A stretch of 11,123 nt of DNA. It comes from CAG-273 sp964618105. Its GTDB lineage: Bacteria; Bacillota; Clostridia; TANB77; CAG-508. The stretch covers positions 1-11,123 of the forward strand of contig CAZUAJ010000030.1 of NCBI GenBank assembly GCA_964618105.1, written 5' to 3'. Below the pieces are notes generated by a model that was not told the DNA's origin, made no database searches, and worked only from the letters and a program-made list of their open reading frames with translations. How positions within the stretch are numbered: position 1 is the first letter of the stretch; each line of letters begins with the position of its first letter. Of this stretch, positions 1 through 5,458 are shown one piece after another. The translations under genes and the position numbers were made by a program.

Positions 1-1
1 A

Positions 2-226
2 TCAGATTATACAGTAAAAACAGATAGTGCCATAGATAGTATGTACTACCCAGGAAGTAACCAATATTACTGGCTGGCTTCGCCTTCTGCTAACTACTCT
101 GACATCGTGATGCTTGTGGCCTTTGACTACGGCGGCCTTGTGTACGACCTCAGCTATACCTACAGCCTTGCGTTTTGCCCTGTAGTTTCTCTTCAGTCTG
201 ATGTCCAACTAGAATTAGAGCAGTAA
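2..226 (+). CDS. 3' end of a surface protein with a variable C-type-lectin/FISUMP-like C-terminal domain (partial)
   Basis: The gene is open at the left edge; only the last 74 residues are present. The fragment carries YYWLASPSA near residue 23 and ends with PVVSLQSDVQLELEQ. This resembles the C-terminus of secreted or pilin-like gut Clostridia proteins that normally end in 'YWLASPSA...(variable)...RPVVSLKS-VQL'. Between the two motifs nearly every codon encodes Y, D, S, L, V, A or G, as expected of a diversified ligand-binding surface. Base use is unlike every neighbour: positions 71-193 are about 52% G+C with only 16 A in 123 bases, and codons end in C or G (GCC, GGC, CTC, TAC, GAC, GTG). 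The conserved Arg before PVVSL is Cys here. The family assignment is from memory of similar sequences, and the N-terminal part and export signal cannot be seen. Confidence 0.65.
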   Translation, partial: SDYTVKTDSAIDSMYYPGSNQYYWLASPSANYSDIVMLVAFDYGGLVYDLSYTYSLAFCPVVSLQSDVQLELEQ

Positions 227-321
227 ACACTCGCCCTTCTACTAAGTTGACATAATACAGACACAACCGAAACAGCTAATAAGTCAACATAATATAAACG
301 ATAATAAAGGTATATTAAATT

Positions 322-380
322 GAAACTTTCCAAACACAGTATCCTACTAATATTTTAACATTTTTTTGTCCAAAATTAAG
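322..380 (-). repeat. Solo 59-bp IS30-type element end (copy 1)
   Basis: All 59 bases are identical to 10970-11028. In the second copy this sequence lies directly upstream of an IS30-type transposase remnant and carries its promoter, so it is read as the transposase-proximal end of the same insertion sequence. Here no transposase follows on the minus strand, so this copy looks like a scar left by deletion. Both copies end at the same outer base (TTGTCCAAAATTAAG) and then diverge, as a true element boundary should. Confidence 0.7.
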
Positions 381-407
381 AGAAAAAGATTTAATAAATA
401 GAAACTA

Positions 408-436
408 TTGCACAAAAAAATAAATAATGATACAAT
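408..436 (+). promoter_or_regulatory. Sigma-A promoter for the small membrane protein / nifS operon
   Basis: TTGCAC at 408-413, a 17-base spacer and TACAAT at 431-436, with TG one base upstream of the -10 (extended -10). It lies 30 bases before the ATG at 467. Confidence 0.7.
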
Positions 437-466
437 GAAAAAAACATAATAAAAAGGAAAATAAAA

Positions 467-820
467 ATGGAAGCAATAACATTAATTTATTTACTGGTGT
501 TTATAGTATTTGCTTTAATTGCAACAGCTGTTTTACAAATTAGAATGGCAGGTATAAAAATAAAAGACTTTTGGGGATTTATTCAAGCAAATCAAATGCT
601 AGACCAATTATATAAATTTTCTAAAAGATATAAGTTTATGAGTCCACAAGAACAAGTTATTTTTTTAGCAGAAGCGGAAAAAGTATTTGAAGCTTATGAC
701 AAAATTCCATCAATAATATGGGAAGACGAGTATAGAAAATATTCAGATGTTTTACAAGCATACCAAAATGTAAGAGTAACTAGGTGGAGTGAACAAAATA
801 CAGTAAAAAATAGTAAATAA
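467..820 (+). CDS. Small membrane-anchored protein of unknown function upstream of nifS
   Basis: 117 aa. I do not recognise the family. Residues 4-24 form one hydrophobic helix (LIYLLVFIVFALIATAVL). The remaining ~90 residues are soluble, helical-looking and charged (FSKRYKFMSPQEQVIFLAEAEKVFEAYDKIPS). The positive residues just after the helix (QIRMAGIKIK) suggest that the bulk of the protein is cytosolic. The ATG is preceded by AAGGAAA at a good distance and by a strong promoter. The gene ends 59 bases before nifS with only a small 5-bp hairpin (ATGCT/AGCAT) and no terminator between them, so the two are probably co-transcribed. A role beside the desulfurase is possible but is inferred from position only. 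Confidence 0.8.
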   Translation: MEAITLIYLLVFIVFALIATAVLQIRMAGIKIKDFWGFIQANQMLDQLYKFSKRYKFMSPQEQVIFLAEAEKVFEAYDKIPSIIWEDEYRKYSDVLQAYQNVRVTRWSEQNTVKNSK

Positions 821-879
821 AAAATGCTATAAAGCATATAATAATATAGATATTTCATATTAAAGAAAAGAGGAAAAAT

Positions 880-2013
880 ATGAGAACTCTATATTTTGAC
901 CATGCGGCTACAACACCAGTAAGTAAAGCAGTTTTGCAAGAAATGTTACCATATTTTGAACTTAAGTATGGAAATGCTTCTGCAATATATTCTATAGGAA
1001 GAGAATCTAAAAGAGCTATAGAAAATGCAAGAAAAAGAGTAGCAAAAGCTATAAATGCAAAACAAAATGAAATTTACTTTACTTCTTGTGGAAGTGAAAG
1101 TGATAATTTAGCAATAAAAGGAATAGCAATAGCAAATAAAAATAAAGGAAACCATATAATTACAAGTAAAATAGAACATCATGCAGTGCTAAATTCATGC
1201 AAAACACTAGAAAAACAAGGATTTAAAGTAACTTACTTAAATGTGGATAAAAACGGATTTATAGATTTAAACCAACTTGTAAATGCAATAAATGAAAAAA
1301 CAATTTTAATTTCTGTTATGACAGCAAATAACGAAATTGGGACAATTGAACCAATTCAAGAAATTGGAAACATAGCCAAAAAACATGGAATAATATTTCA
1401 TACAGATGCAGTTCAAGCTATTGGAAATATAAAAATAGATGTAAACAAACTAAATATAGACAGTTTATCAATGTCAGGACACAAATTTTATGCACCAAAA
1501 GGAATAGGAGCTTTATATGTAAGAAACGGAATAAATTTTGAAAAAATTCAAGATGGCGGACATCAAGAATATGACAAAAGAGCAGGGACAGAAAATGTTG
1601 CTGAAATAGTAGGACTAGGAAAAGCAATTGAAAATATATATTTGAAGTTTAATGAATATAATAATCATCTACAAACATTAAGAGATTTTTATATAGAGCA
1701 AATACAACAAAAAATTCCAACTGCCAAATTAAATGGAGATAGATACAAAAGGTTACCAGGAAATGCAAACTTTTCATTTGAAAATGTTAATGCACAGCAA
1801 CTATTGCTTGATTTAGATGAAAAAGGAATATGTGCTTCAGCAGGCTCTGCATGTAGTACTGGAAATACAAATCCATCACATGTACTAACAGCTATAGGAT
1901 TACAAAATAGTATGTTAGAAGGAACTTTAAGAACAACATTTGGTAAAGACAATACAAAACAAGATGTGGAATATTTGGTAAATAATATAACAAAAATAAT
2001 CAAAAAATACTAG
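880..2013 (+). CDS. nifS: Cysteine desulfurase, NifS/IscS family
   Basis: A PLP enzyme that takes sulfur from L-cysteine, giving alanine and an enzyme-bound persulfide for Fe-S clusters and tRNA thiolation. Its 377 aa is close to the usual length. Class V aminotransferase landmarks are all present: YFDHAATTP at the N-terminus, EIYFTSCGSESDN (~64-76), the His pair at 100-101, Asn151 in TANNEIGT, Asp176 in HTDAVQ, PLP-lysine 202 in SGHKFYAPKG, KRAGTEN (~233-239) and catalytic Cys325 in ASAGSACSTG. The long loop after the cysteine marks group I (NifS/IscS) rather than SufS. AAGAGGA lies 7 bases before the ATG. No nifU/iscU or thiI gene follows; a terminator closes the unit at once. Whether it serves Fe-S assembly or tRNA thiolation cannot be decided from the sequence, so the symbol is a family name. 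Confidence 0.95.
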   Translation: MRTLYFDHAATTPVSKAVLQEMLPYFELKYGNASAIYSIGRESKRAIENARKRVAKAINAKQNEIYFTSCGSESDNLAIKGIAIANKNKGNHIITSKIEHHAVLNSCKTLEKQGFKVTYLNVDKNGFIDLNQLVNAINEKTILISVMTANNEIGTIEPIQEIGNIAKKHGIIFHTDAVQAIGNIKIDVNKLNIDSLSMSGHKFYAPKGIGALYVRNGINFEKIQDGGHQEYDKRAGTENVAEIVGLGKAIENIYLKFNEYNNHLQTLRDFYIEQIQQKIPTAKLNGDRYKRLPGNANFSFENVNAQQLLLDLDEKGICASAGSACSTGNTNPSHVLTAIGLQNSMLEGTLRTTFGKDNTKQDVEYLVNNITKIIKKY

Positions 2014-2031
2014 CTTTAGCTAGTATTTTTT
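2002..2031 (+). terminator. Terminator after nifS, probably bidirectional
   Basis: Perfect 13-bp inverted repeat (left arm 2002-2014, right arm 2019-2031) with a TTTA loop and a T6 end. The nifS stop codon lies inside the left arm. The A6/T6 symmetry lets it also serve the convergent XRE gene. Confidence 0.85.
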
Positions 2032-2074
2032 GATACAATAAGAATAAACCTATTAGTAAAATTCAATCATTCAA

Positions 2075-2290
2075 TTACTTATTTTCTGAATCAGGAATGT
2101 ATTCTAATAAATCAGAAATTTCACAATTAAATGCCTTGCAAATATTATTTAATTGCTGAATATCAACTCGTTTAGTTTCTTCATAATACATTTTTGAAAT
2201 AGTAGCAGGTCTAATATGAGTTGCGTTTGCCAATGATTTCTGAGTCATTTTATGTTTTCCTAATAAATCAGAGAGCTTAATTTTAATCAT
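2075..2290 (-). CDS. XRE/Cro-type helix-turn-helix regulator (HTH_26-like)
   Basis: 71 aa from the ATG at 2290. That start is chosen over an in-frame TTG at 2299 because CAGAAAGG lies 9 bases upstream of the ATG. The whole protein is one Cro/C1-type DNA-binding domain: LSDLLGKHKMTQKSLANATHIRPATISKM contains the helix-turn-helix (the TQKSLANAT / RPATISK helices), and it ends with CEISDLLEYIPDSE, typical of the short YozG-like single-domain group. There is no sensor domain. It is divergent from the 70-aa protein and TSUP permease genes, so it may control them and itself through the palindromic sequences between the two starts. That target is inference. Confidence 0.9.
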   Translation of the reverse strand: MIKIKLSDLLGKHKMTQKSLANATHIRPATISKMYYEETKRVDIQQLNNICKAFNCEISDLLEYIPDSENK

Positions 2291-2316
2291 GCAATTCAAC
2301 CTTTCTGTTGTAATTT

Positions 2317-2357
2317 AATAACAAAATTTGTCATATTTTGTCGAGTACTTGTATTTT
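2317..2357. promoter_or_regulatory. Divergent control region between the XRE gene and the 2460 cluster
   Basis: Contains the palindrome ACAAAATTTGT (2321-2331) and repeated TTTGTC / TTTTGTCG units (from 2327 and 2336). A possible rightward promoter is TTGTCA (2328-2333) with TATTTT at 2352-2357, an 18-base spacer. TGTCGAG at 2339-2345 matches the Spo0A heptamer TGTCGAA at 6 of 7 bases. An extended -10-like TGGTAAAAT is also readable on the minus strand just to the right. Operator status is inference. Confidence 0.4.
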
Positions 2358-2459
2358 ACCATGAGATATACTAAAATTACATATTATAAAATCAACATAA
2401 CGATAAAGGTAATAAAAAGATATATTGTAGTAATGCAGAAAAAAGGGGGGGAATGTTTT

Positions 2460-2672
2460 ATGAAATTAAAAAATGAAAAAAAGGAATACAATGAAAATAG
2501 AGATTGGAAAGAAAAAAATGAAAAATATTTAAATAGTTTACAAAATTTTTTAGATGCTGCAGATAGTATAAAAGATGAAGAATTAAAAAAACATATAATT
2601 ATACAAATGCTGAAATGTGATTTAGTATTAACTGAAATTGCAGAAAAAGAAATTAAAAAAATAAAAGAATAA
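2460..2672 (+). CDS. Small helical protein of unknown function (70 aa)
   Basis: The start is taken as the ATG at 2460, preceded by a seven-G run (2445-2451) that forms a very strong ribosome site; a longer in-frame reading from further left has no ribosome site and an unnatural composition. The product is highly charged (K/E/N-rich N-terminal 30 residues). It is followed by a predicted amphipathic helical section with FLDAADSIKDEELKKHIIIQ and a second helix LVLTEIAEKEIKKIKE. There is one cysteine and no membrane segment. I do not recognise it. It leads the cluster that continues into the two TSUP genes 30 bases later and faces the XRE regulator. Confidence 0.65.
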   Translation: MKLKNEKKEYNENRDWKEKNEKYLNSLQNFLDAADSIKDEELKKHIIIQMLKCDLVLTEIAEKEIKKIKE

Positions 2673-2702
2673 TTTTATAAAAAAAATACATACTAATATC
2701 AA

Positions 2703-3056
2703 ATGAAAAAAAATATAAAAAAAATATTTATAGGTTTTATGGCTGGAATAGTTAGTGGAATGTTTACATCTGGCGGTGGACTAATACTTGTACCAGCATT
2801 TATATATATATTAAAAATGGAGCCTAAAAAAGCAAGAGCAACTTCTGTTTTTTGTATATTACCAATGGTAATTACAACATCAATTTTCTATTCAAAAAAT
2901 AAATTAATAAATTGGAAAATAGGAATATACTGTGCAATAGGTGGAATAATTGGTGGTTTAGTAGGTGCAAAACTTTTAAATAAAATATCTGATAAATATT
3001 TAAAACTTATTTTTGCAATTTTTTTAATATATGCTAGCTATAATATACTATTTTAA
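2703..3056 (+). CDS. Half-size TSUP (TauE/SafE) permease, subunit 1
   Basis: 117 aa with four hydrophobic segments (roughly residues 7-34, 46-63, 72-93 and 97-116). The first carries the TSUP signature GFMAGIVSGMFTSGGGLILVP. Full TauE/SafE proteins are ~250 aa with two such 4-TM repeats; this is one repeat, followed directly by a separate gene for the other. The family exports sulfite, sulfoacetate and other small organic anions across the cytoplasmic membrane, but the substrate is not readable here. No clear Shine-Dalgarno sequence precedes the ATG, so translation may be coupled to the upstream gene, or the start may be the later ATG at residue 13. The product probably pairs with the next gene's product. 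Confidence 0.85.
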   Translation: MKKNIKKIFIGFMAGIVSGMFTSGGGLILVPAFIYILKMEPKKARATSVFCILPMVITTSIFYSKNKLINWKIGIYCAIGGIIGGLVGAKLLNKISDKYLKLIFAIFLIYASYNILF

Positions 3057-3073
3057 AGTAAGGGTATAAAAAT

Positions 3074-3484
3074 GTGTTTGAAATACTAATAGGTTTTATT
3101 TCTGGAATTTTTAGTGGAACAGGAATGGGCGGCGGAACAGTACTAATTTTTCTTCTTTCCAATTTCTTAAACATAAATCAACATACTGCACAAGCAACAA
3201 ATTTAATTTTTTTCATTCCCACAGCAGTTACTGCAATTATTGTTGGAATAAAAAATAAAAATATAAAATTAAAAGAAACATGGATTGTAGTAATAGCAGG
3301 TATTATAGGAACAATTATAAGTGCAAATCTAAGCAGTAAAATAAATGTAAATTTATCAAAAATGCTATTTGGAATATTTTTACTGATAATTGCAATATAT
3401 GAAATATATTCCTGGTATAAAACGTATATAAAATACAAAAAAGGACATACTAGAAATAACAAGAAAGACATCTGGTTAAAATAG
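3074..3484 (+). CDS. Half-size TSUP (TauE/SafE) permease, subunit 2
   Basis: 136 aa, starting at GTG 3074 with AAGGG nine bases upstream and 17 bases after the previous stop. The ATG at 3072 is out of frame and stops after five codons. Four hydrophobic segments are visible, the first with GFISGIFSGTGMGGGTVLIF, the second TSUP signature, with Gly-rich GMGGG in place of the GGG of subunit 1. A basic, probably cytosolic tail ends the protein (IKYKKGHTRNNKKDIWLK). The two genes differ in sequence, so they are not a recent duplication. They more likely form a heteromer equivalent to one full-length TauE/SafE protein. The cluster's nearness to a cysteine desulfurase gene could fit sulfur metabolism, but that link is only suggestive. 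Confidence 0.85.
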   Translation: MFEILIGFISGIFSGTGMGGGTVLIFLLSNFLNINQHTAQATNLIFFIPTAVTAIIVGIKNKNIKLKETWIVVIAGIIGTIISANLSSKINVNLSKMLFGIFLLIIAIYEIYSWYKTYIKYKKGHTRNNKKDIWLK

Positions 3485-3500
3485 TTATGAAAAATATTAA

Positions 3501-3540
3501 AGCTAGGGTCGACCAAGGTTGCCAAGCTGGTTGTATACGA
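3501..3540 (+). other. GC-rich island with hairpin potential in an AT-rich gap
   Basis: This stretch is about half G+C while the flanks are ~20%. It contains the palindrome GGTCGACC, a repeated CCAAG and a possible six-pair stem CGACCA/TGGTTG around a 12-base loop. The ORF crossing it has no ribosome site. It could be a small RNA, a leader element or the tail of a lost gene; I do not recognise a known family. Confidence 0.3.
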
Positions 3541-3555
3541 AAAAAATCCTTCATA

Positions 3556-3585
3556 TTGCAAAAACAACTTAAATTTTTCTATACA
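3556..3585 (+). promoter_or_regulatory. Possible promoter of the 46-aa membrane peptide
   Basis: TTGCAA at 3556-3561, an 18-base spacer and TATACA at 3580-3585, 31 bases before the ATG at 3617. Confidence 0.4.
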
Positions 3586-3616
3586 AAAATAATACTTAAA
3601 GAAAGGAAAATAAAAA

Positions 3617-3757
3617 ATGAAATTTATAAAAGGTATGTTAATAGGCGGAATTGTTACAGCAAGTGTAGCAATGATGTATTCAGAAGCAATGGGTGATAAC
3701 AAAAGAAAAATGATGAAAAAGGGTAAAAAGATAGCAAAAAAAATGGGAATATTATAA
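3617..3757 (+). CDS. 46-aa membrane peptide with basic tail
   Basis: A short gene with AAAGGAAAA 6-8 bases before its ATG, followed one base later by a strong terminator. Both flanking signals support it being real. The product begins MKFIKGMLIGGIVTASVAMM, one glycine-containing hydrophobic helix. It continues with YSEAMGD and ends in a lysine-rich tail with KRKMMKKGKKIAKKMG. The pattern (one short helix, then a basic amphipathic tail) recalls small YtxH/YrzQ-type Firmicute peptides, but I cannot assign it to either. It is too short to carry an enzymatic domain. A membrane-associated or stress or sporulation role is possible but is not shown by the sequence. Confidence 0.75.
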   Translation: MKFIKGMLIGGIVTASVAMMYSEAMGDNKRKMMKKGKKIAKKMGIL

Positions 3758-3758
3758 G

Positions 3759-3783
3759 AAAAGCGACCACTAAGGTCGCTTTT
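3759..3783 (+). terminator. Bidirectional terminator between convergent genes
   Basis: Perfect 10-bp stem AAAAGCGACC (3759-3768) / GGTCGCTTTT (3774-3783) with a five-base loop ACTAA. It ends the 46-aa gene and, read on the other strand, the Cys-rich gene that stops at 3805. Confidence 0.85.
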
Positions 3784-3804
3784 AGATTTTTGCAACAATT
3801 AATA

Positions 3805-4239
3805 TTATCTGCAAGATTTATTGTCATTATTTTCACAATGTTCAGGTTTTTCACGGCAAGGAGGACAATTTAGCTCAACGCCTTTTAAACATTTTCCTTC
3901 ATGTTTGCAAGAAGTACATACTTTACAATGTTTTACTCTATCAACCCAAACTTCAATTTCATATAAACGATTAGCACATAAAGGTCCAAATACAAATTCA
4001 CCATTTTTATCTGTAAAAGTATGAGAAACAGGTCTTCTTTCTTCTTCACCATGTTCACAAACAACTTCCACAAGTTTAACAACTGCGTCACAAACAGGCT
4101 CTTTGTAGCAATCTTTAATTATTCCATATATTACAGTTCTATTATCTTCTGGTAAATTAATCTCAAGGTCGTATTGTTTTCCTGTTGCCATAACACCATC
4201 TACATTTAAAACTGGGCATATATTTTTATCAAAATCCAT
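3805..4239 (-). CDS. Cys-rich protein with carboxypeptidase-regulatory-like beta domain
   Basis: 144 aa from the ATG at 4239, which follows AGAAAGGAAGGAA; a much longer in-frame reading would overlap murI and is not credible. Residues ~34-105 (VIYGIIKDCYKEPVCDAVVKL ... TFTDKNGEFVFGPL ... YEIEVWVD) have the pattern of a carboxypeptidase-regulatory-like beta-sandwich, including the typical T-D-x-x-G-x-F turn. The C-terminal 40 residues carry HCKVCTSCKHEGKC and CPPC. There are 13 Cys in all, 9% of residues. There is no signal peptide. Cys-rich proteins without export signals are often spore-coat components, or they bind metal. The perfect Spo0A-box heptamer in the promoter fits a sporulation-linked role but does not prove it. 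The gene is divergent from murI. Confidence 0.85.
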   Translation of the reverse strand: MDFDKNICPVLNVDGVMATGKQYDLEINLPEDNRTVIYGIIKDCYKEPVCDAVVKLVEVVCEHGEEERRPVSHTFTDKNGEFVFGPLCANRLYEIEVWVDRVKHCKVCTSCKHEGKCLKGVELNCPPCREKPEHCENNDNKSCR

Positions 4240-4264
4240 AATTTTAATTCCTTCCTTTCTATTT

Positions 4265-4293
4265 TTTATATATACTATGATAAAATTCGACAA
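4265..4293 (-). promoter_or_regulatory. Promoter of the Cys-rich gene overlapping a Spo0A-box-like heptamer
   Basis: Reading the minus strand: TTGTCG (4293-4288), 17 bases, TATAAA (4270-4265). The heptamer TGTCGAA (4292-4286) matches the known 0A-box core exactly and overlaps the -35, the arrangement of Spo0A-activated promoters. A seven-base match can occur by chance. Confidence 0.45.
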
Positions 4294-4347
4294 AATGTGC
4301 ATACAAGATAATTTTAAAAAAATATAGTAAAATTTAAAATGATGAAG

Positions 4348-4353
4348 TATAAT
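4348..4353 (+). promoter_or_regulatory. Likely -10 element for murI
   Basis: A perfect TATAAT 30 bases before the murI ATG. No good -35 is seen 16-18 bases upstream (TAGTAA), so an activator may be needed or another start may be used. Confidence 0.4.
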
Positions 4354-4382
4354 ATATAAAATAAAAAAGAAGGGAAATAAAA

Positions 4383-5183
4383 ATGAACAATAAACCAATA
4401 GGCGTTTTTGACTCAGGCGTAGGTGGAATGACTGTTTTAAAAGAGTTAATGAAAGTTTTACCAAATGAAAATTTTATATATTTAGGAGATACAAAAAGAT
4501 TTCCTTATGGAAGTAAATCAAAAGAAAGTATAATAGATCTCACTAAAAATGGAATAGAATTTTTAATAAGTAAAGGAGTAAAATTGGTAGTAATTGCATG
4601 TGGAACAGCAACAAGCCAAGCGTTAGAAGAAGTAAAAAACTTATATAATATTCCAATAATTGGAGTTATATCTCCAACAGTAAATTACATAAAAAAAACA
4701 CAGAAAAAGCAAATAGGTGTAATAGCAACAGCAGGAACTATTAGAAGTAAGGGTTGGGAAAAAGCAATAACAAATGAAATTGAAAATGCAAAAGTTCAAA
4801 GTGTTGCATGTCCTCTTTTAGCACCAATGGTAGAAGAAGGGTGGAATGATAACAAAATTGCAAAACTTGCAATAAACGAATATTTAAAACCATTTAAAAA
4901 AATAGATGCTATAATTTTAGGATGTACACATTACCCATTACTAACAAAATTGATAAAAAAGAAAATGGGTAAAAAAGTAGAAATTATAAATATTGGAGAA
5001 CATGTTGCAATAGAAACAAAAAGTACTCTAGAAAAAACAAACGAATTAGGTAAAAACAAAAGCCAAAATTTAGATATATACCTTACAGAAACTGAATGTA
5101 AATTTAATAATGTTGCAAGTAAATTATTAGAAATAAACGTACAAGCAAAACCTGTAAAAGAGGAAATAGAATTTTTAAGCTAA
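4383..5183 (+). CDS. murI: Glutamate racemase
   Basis: Interconverts L- and D-glutamate, supplying D-glutamate for peptidoglycan in the cytoplasm. At 266 aa it is normal length. Landmarks: PIGVFDSGVGGMTVLKEL (Asp10, Ser11), YLGDTKRFPYGSKS, first catalytic Cys73 in VVIACGTATSQ, GVISPTV, ATAGTIRSKGW, PLLAPMVEEGW and second catalytic Cys181 in LGCTHYPLL with His183. One family oddity: the residue after Cys73 is Gly, where most MurI proteins have the substrate-binding Asn of ACNTA. AGAAGGGA precedes the ATG. It is monocistronic on this strand and divergent from the Cys-rich gene. No downstream hairpin terminator is obvious. Confidence 0.95.
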   Translation: MNNKPIGVFDSGVGGMTVLKELMKVLPNENFIYLGDTKRFPYGSKSKESIIDLTKNGIEFLISKGVKLVVIACGTATSQALEEVKNLYNIPIIGVISPTVNYIKKTQKKQIGVIATAGTIRSKGWEKAITNEIENAKVQSVACPLLAPMVEEGWNDNKIAKLAINEYLKPFKKIDAIILGCTHYPLLTKLIKKKMGKKVEIINIGEHVAIETKSTLEKTNELGKNKSQNLDIYLTETECKFNNVASKLLEINVQAKPVKEEIEFLS

Positions 5184-5293
5184 AACTATTAGGTAATCAT
5201 GCTCCCGTCTTAAATATAGTTATAATTTAAAAATAAGTCATAAAAAAAATAAACATGAATATATTGTTATTAACAAATAATGGAGGTAACAAT

Positions 5294-5458
5294 ATGTTTA
5301 TTGTTTTTAATAAGCAAAAAATTTATTCATATTTAGTTGCATTTTCAACAGTAGTAATATTATTTGCAATAGGATTTTCTACAACAAACGAAAATGCAAT
5401 TATAACTTCAACACCTGTAAATAATATTATTGAAAATAATGAAATAAATATCAAATAA
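5294..5458 (+). CDS. 54-aa single-pass membrane peptide
   Basis: The start is the ATG at 5294, placed by a near-perfect GGAGGT at 5282-5287; the in-frame ATG at 5255 has no ribosome site. The product MFIVFNKQKIYSYLVAFSTV continues as one membrane helix to about residue 27. It is followed by a polar Asn/Thr-rich outer tail (TTNENAIITSTPVNNIIENN). The N-terminus resembles the anchor that starts some sporulation enzymes (CwlD amidases, PdaB-type deacetylases), but no catalytic domain follows in any frame. It is therefore either an independent small protein or a truncated anchor. A TATAAT at 5221-5226 may be its -10. Function unknown. Confidence 0.6.
   Translation: MFIVFNKQKIYSYLVAFSTVVILFAIGFSTTNENAIITSTPVNNIIENNEINIK

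Larger units (their letters stand above)
227..466. other. Non-coding stretch between the variable-tail gene and the nifS operon
   Basis: No convincing ORF is present. It holds two near-identical 13-mers, AGTTGACATAATA at 245 and AGTCAACATAATA at 282, whose GTTGAC/GTCAAC cores are also inverted repeats of each other. It also holds the solo IS-end repeat at 322-380 and the promoter at 408-436. I see no clear terminator for the upstream gene and no template-repeat copy of the variable region. Confidence 0.6.

Noticed and set aside
2075..3484. XRE regulator plus neighbouring small protein as a toxin-antitoxin or phage-defence module
   Set aside because: The neighbours are a charged 70-aa protein and ordinary TSUP transporter halves; no toxin fold, nuclease or phage gene is visible.
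3487..3696. A 69-codon ORF between the TSUP pair and the 46-aa peptide
   Set aside because: No ribosome site, no coherent composition, and it overlaps the better-supported 46-aa gene in another frame.
3178..3798. Long minus-strand ORF opposite the second TSUP gene
   Set aside because: A shadow of an AT-rich membrane gene: Phe/Ile-rich, crosses a terminator, no ribosome site.
4240..4464. N-terminal extension of the Cys-rich protein to a start at 4464
   Set aside because: It would run through the divergent promoter region and into murI; the ATG at 4239 has a strong AAGGAAGG site.
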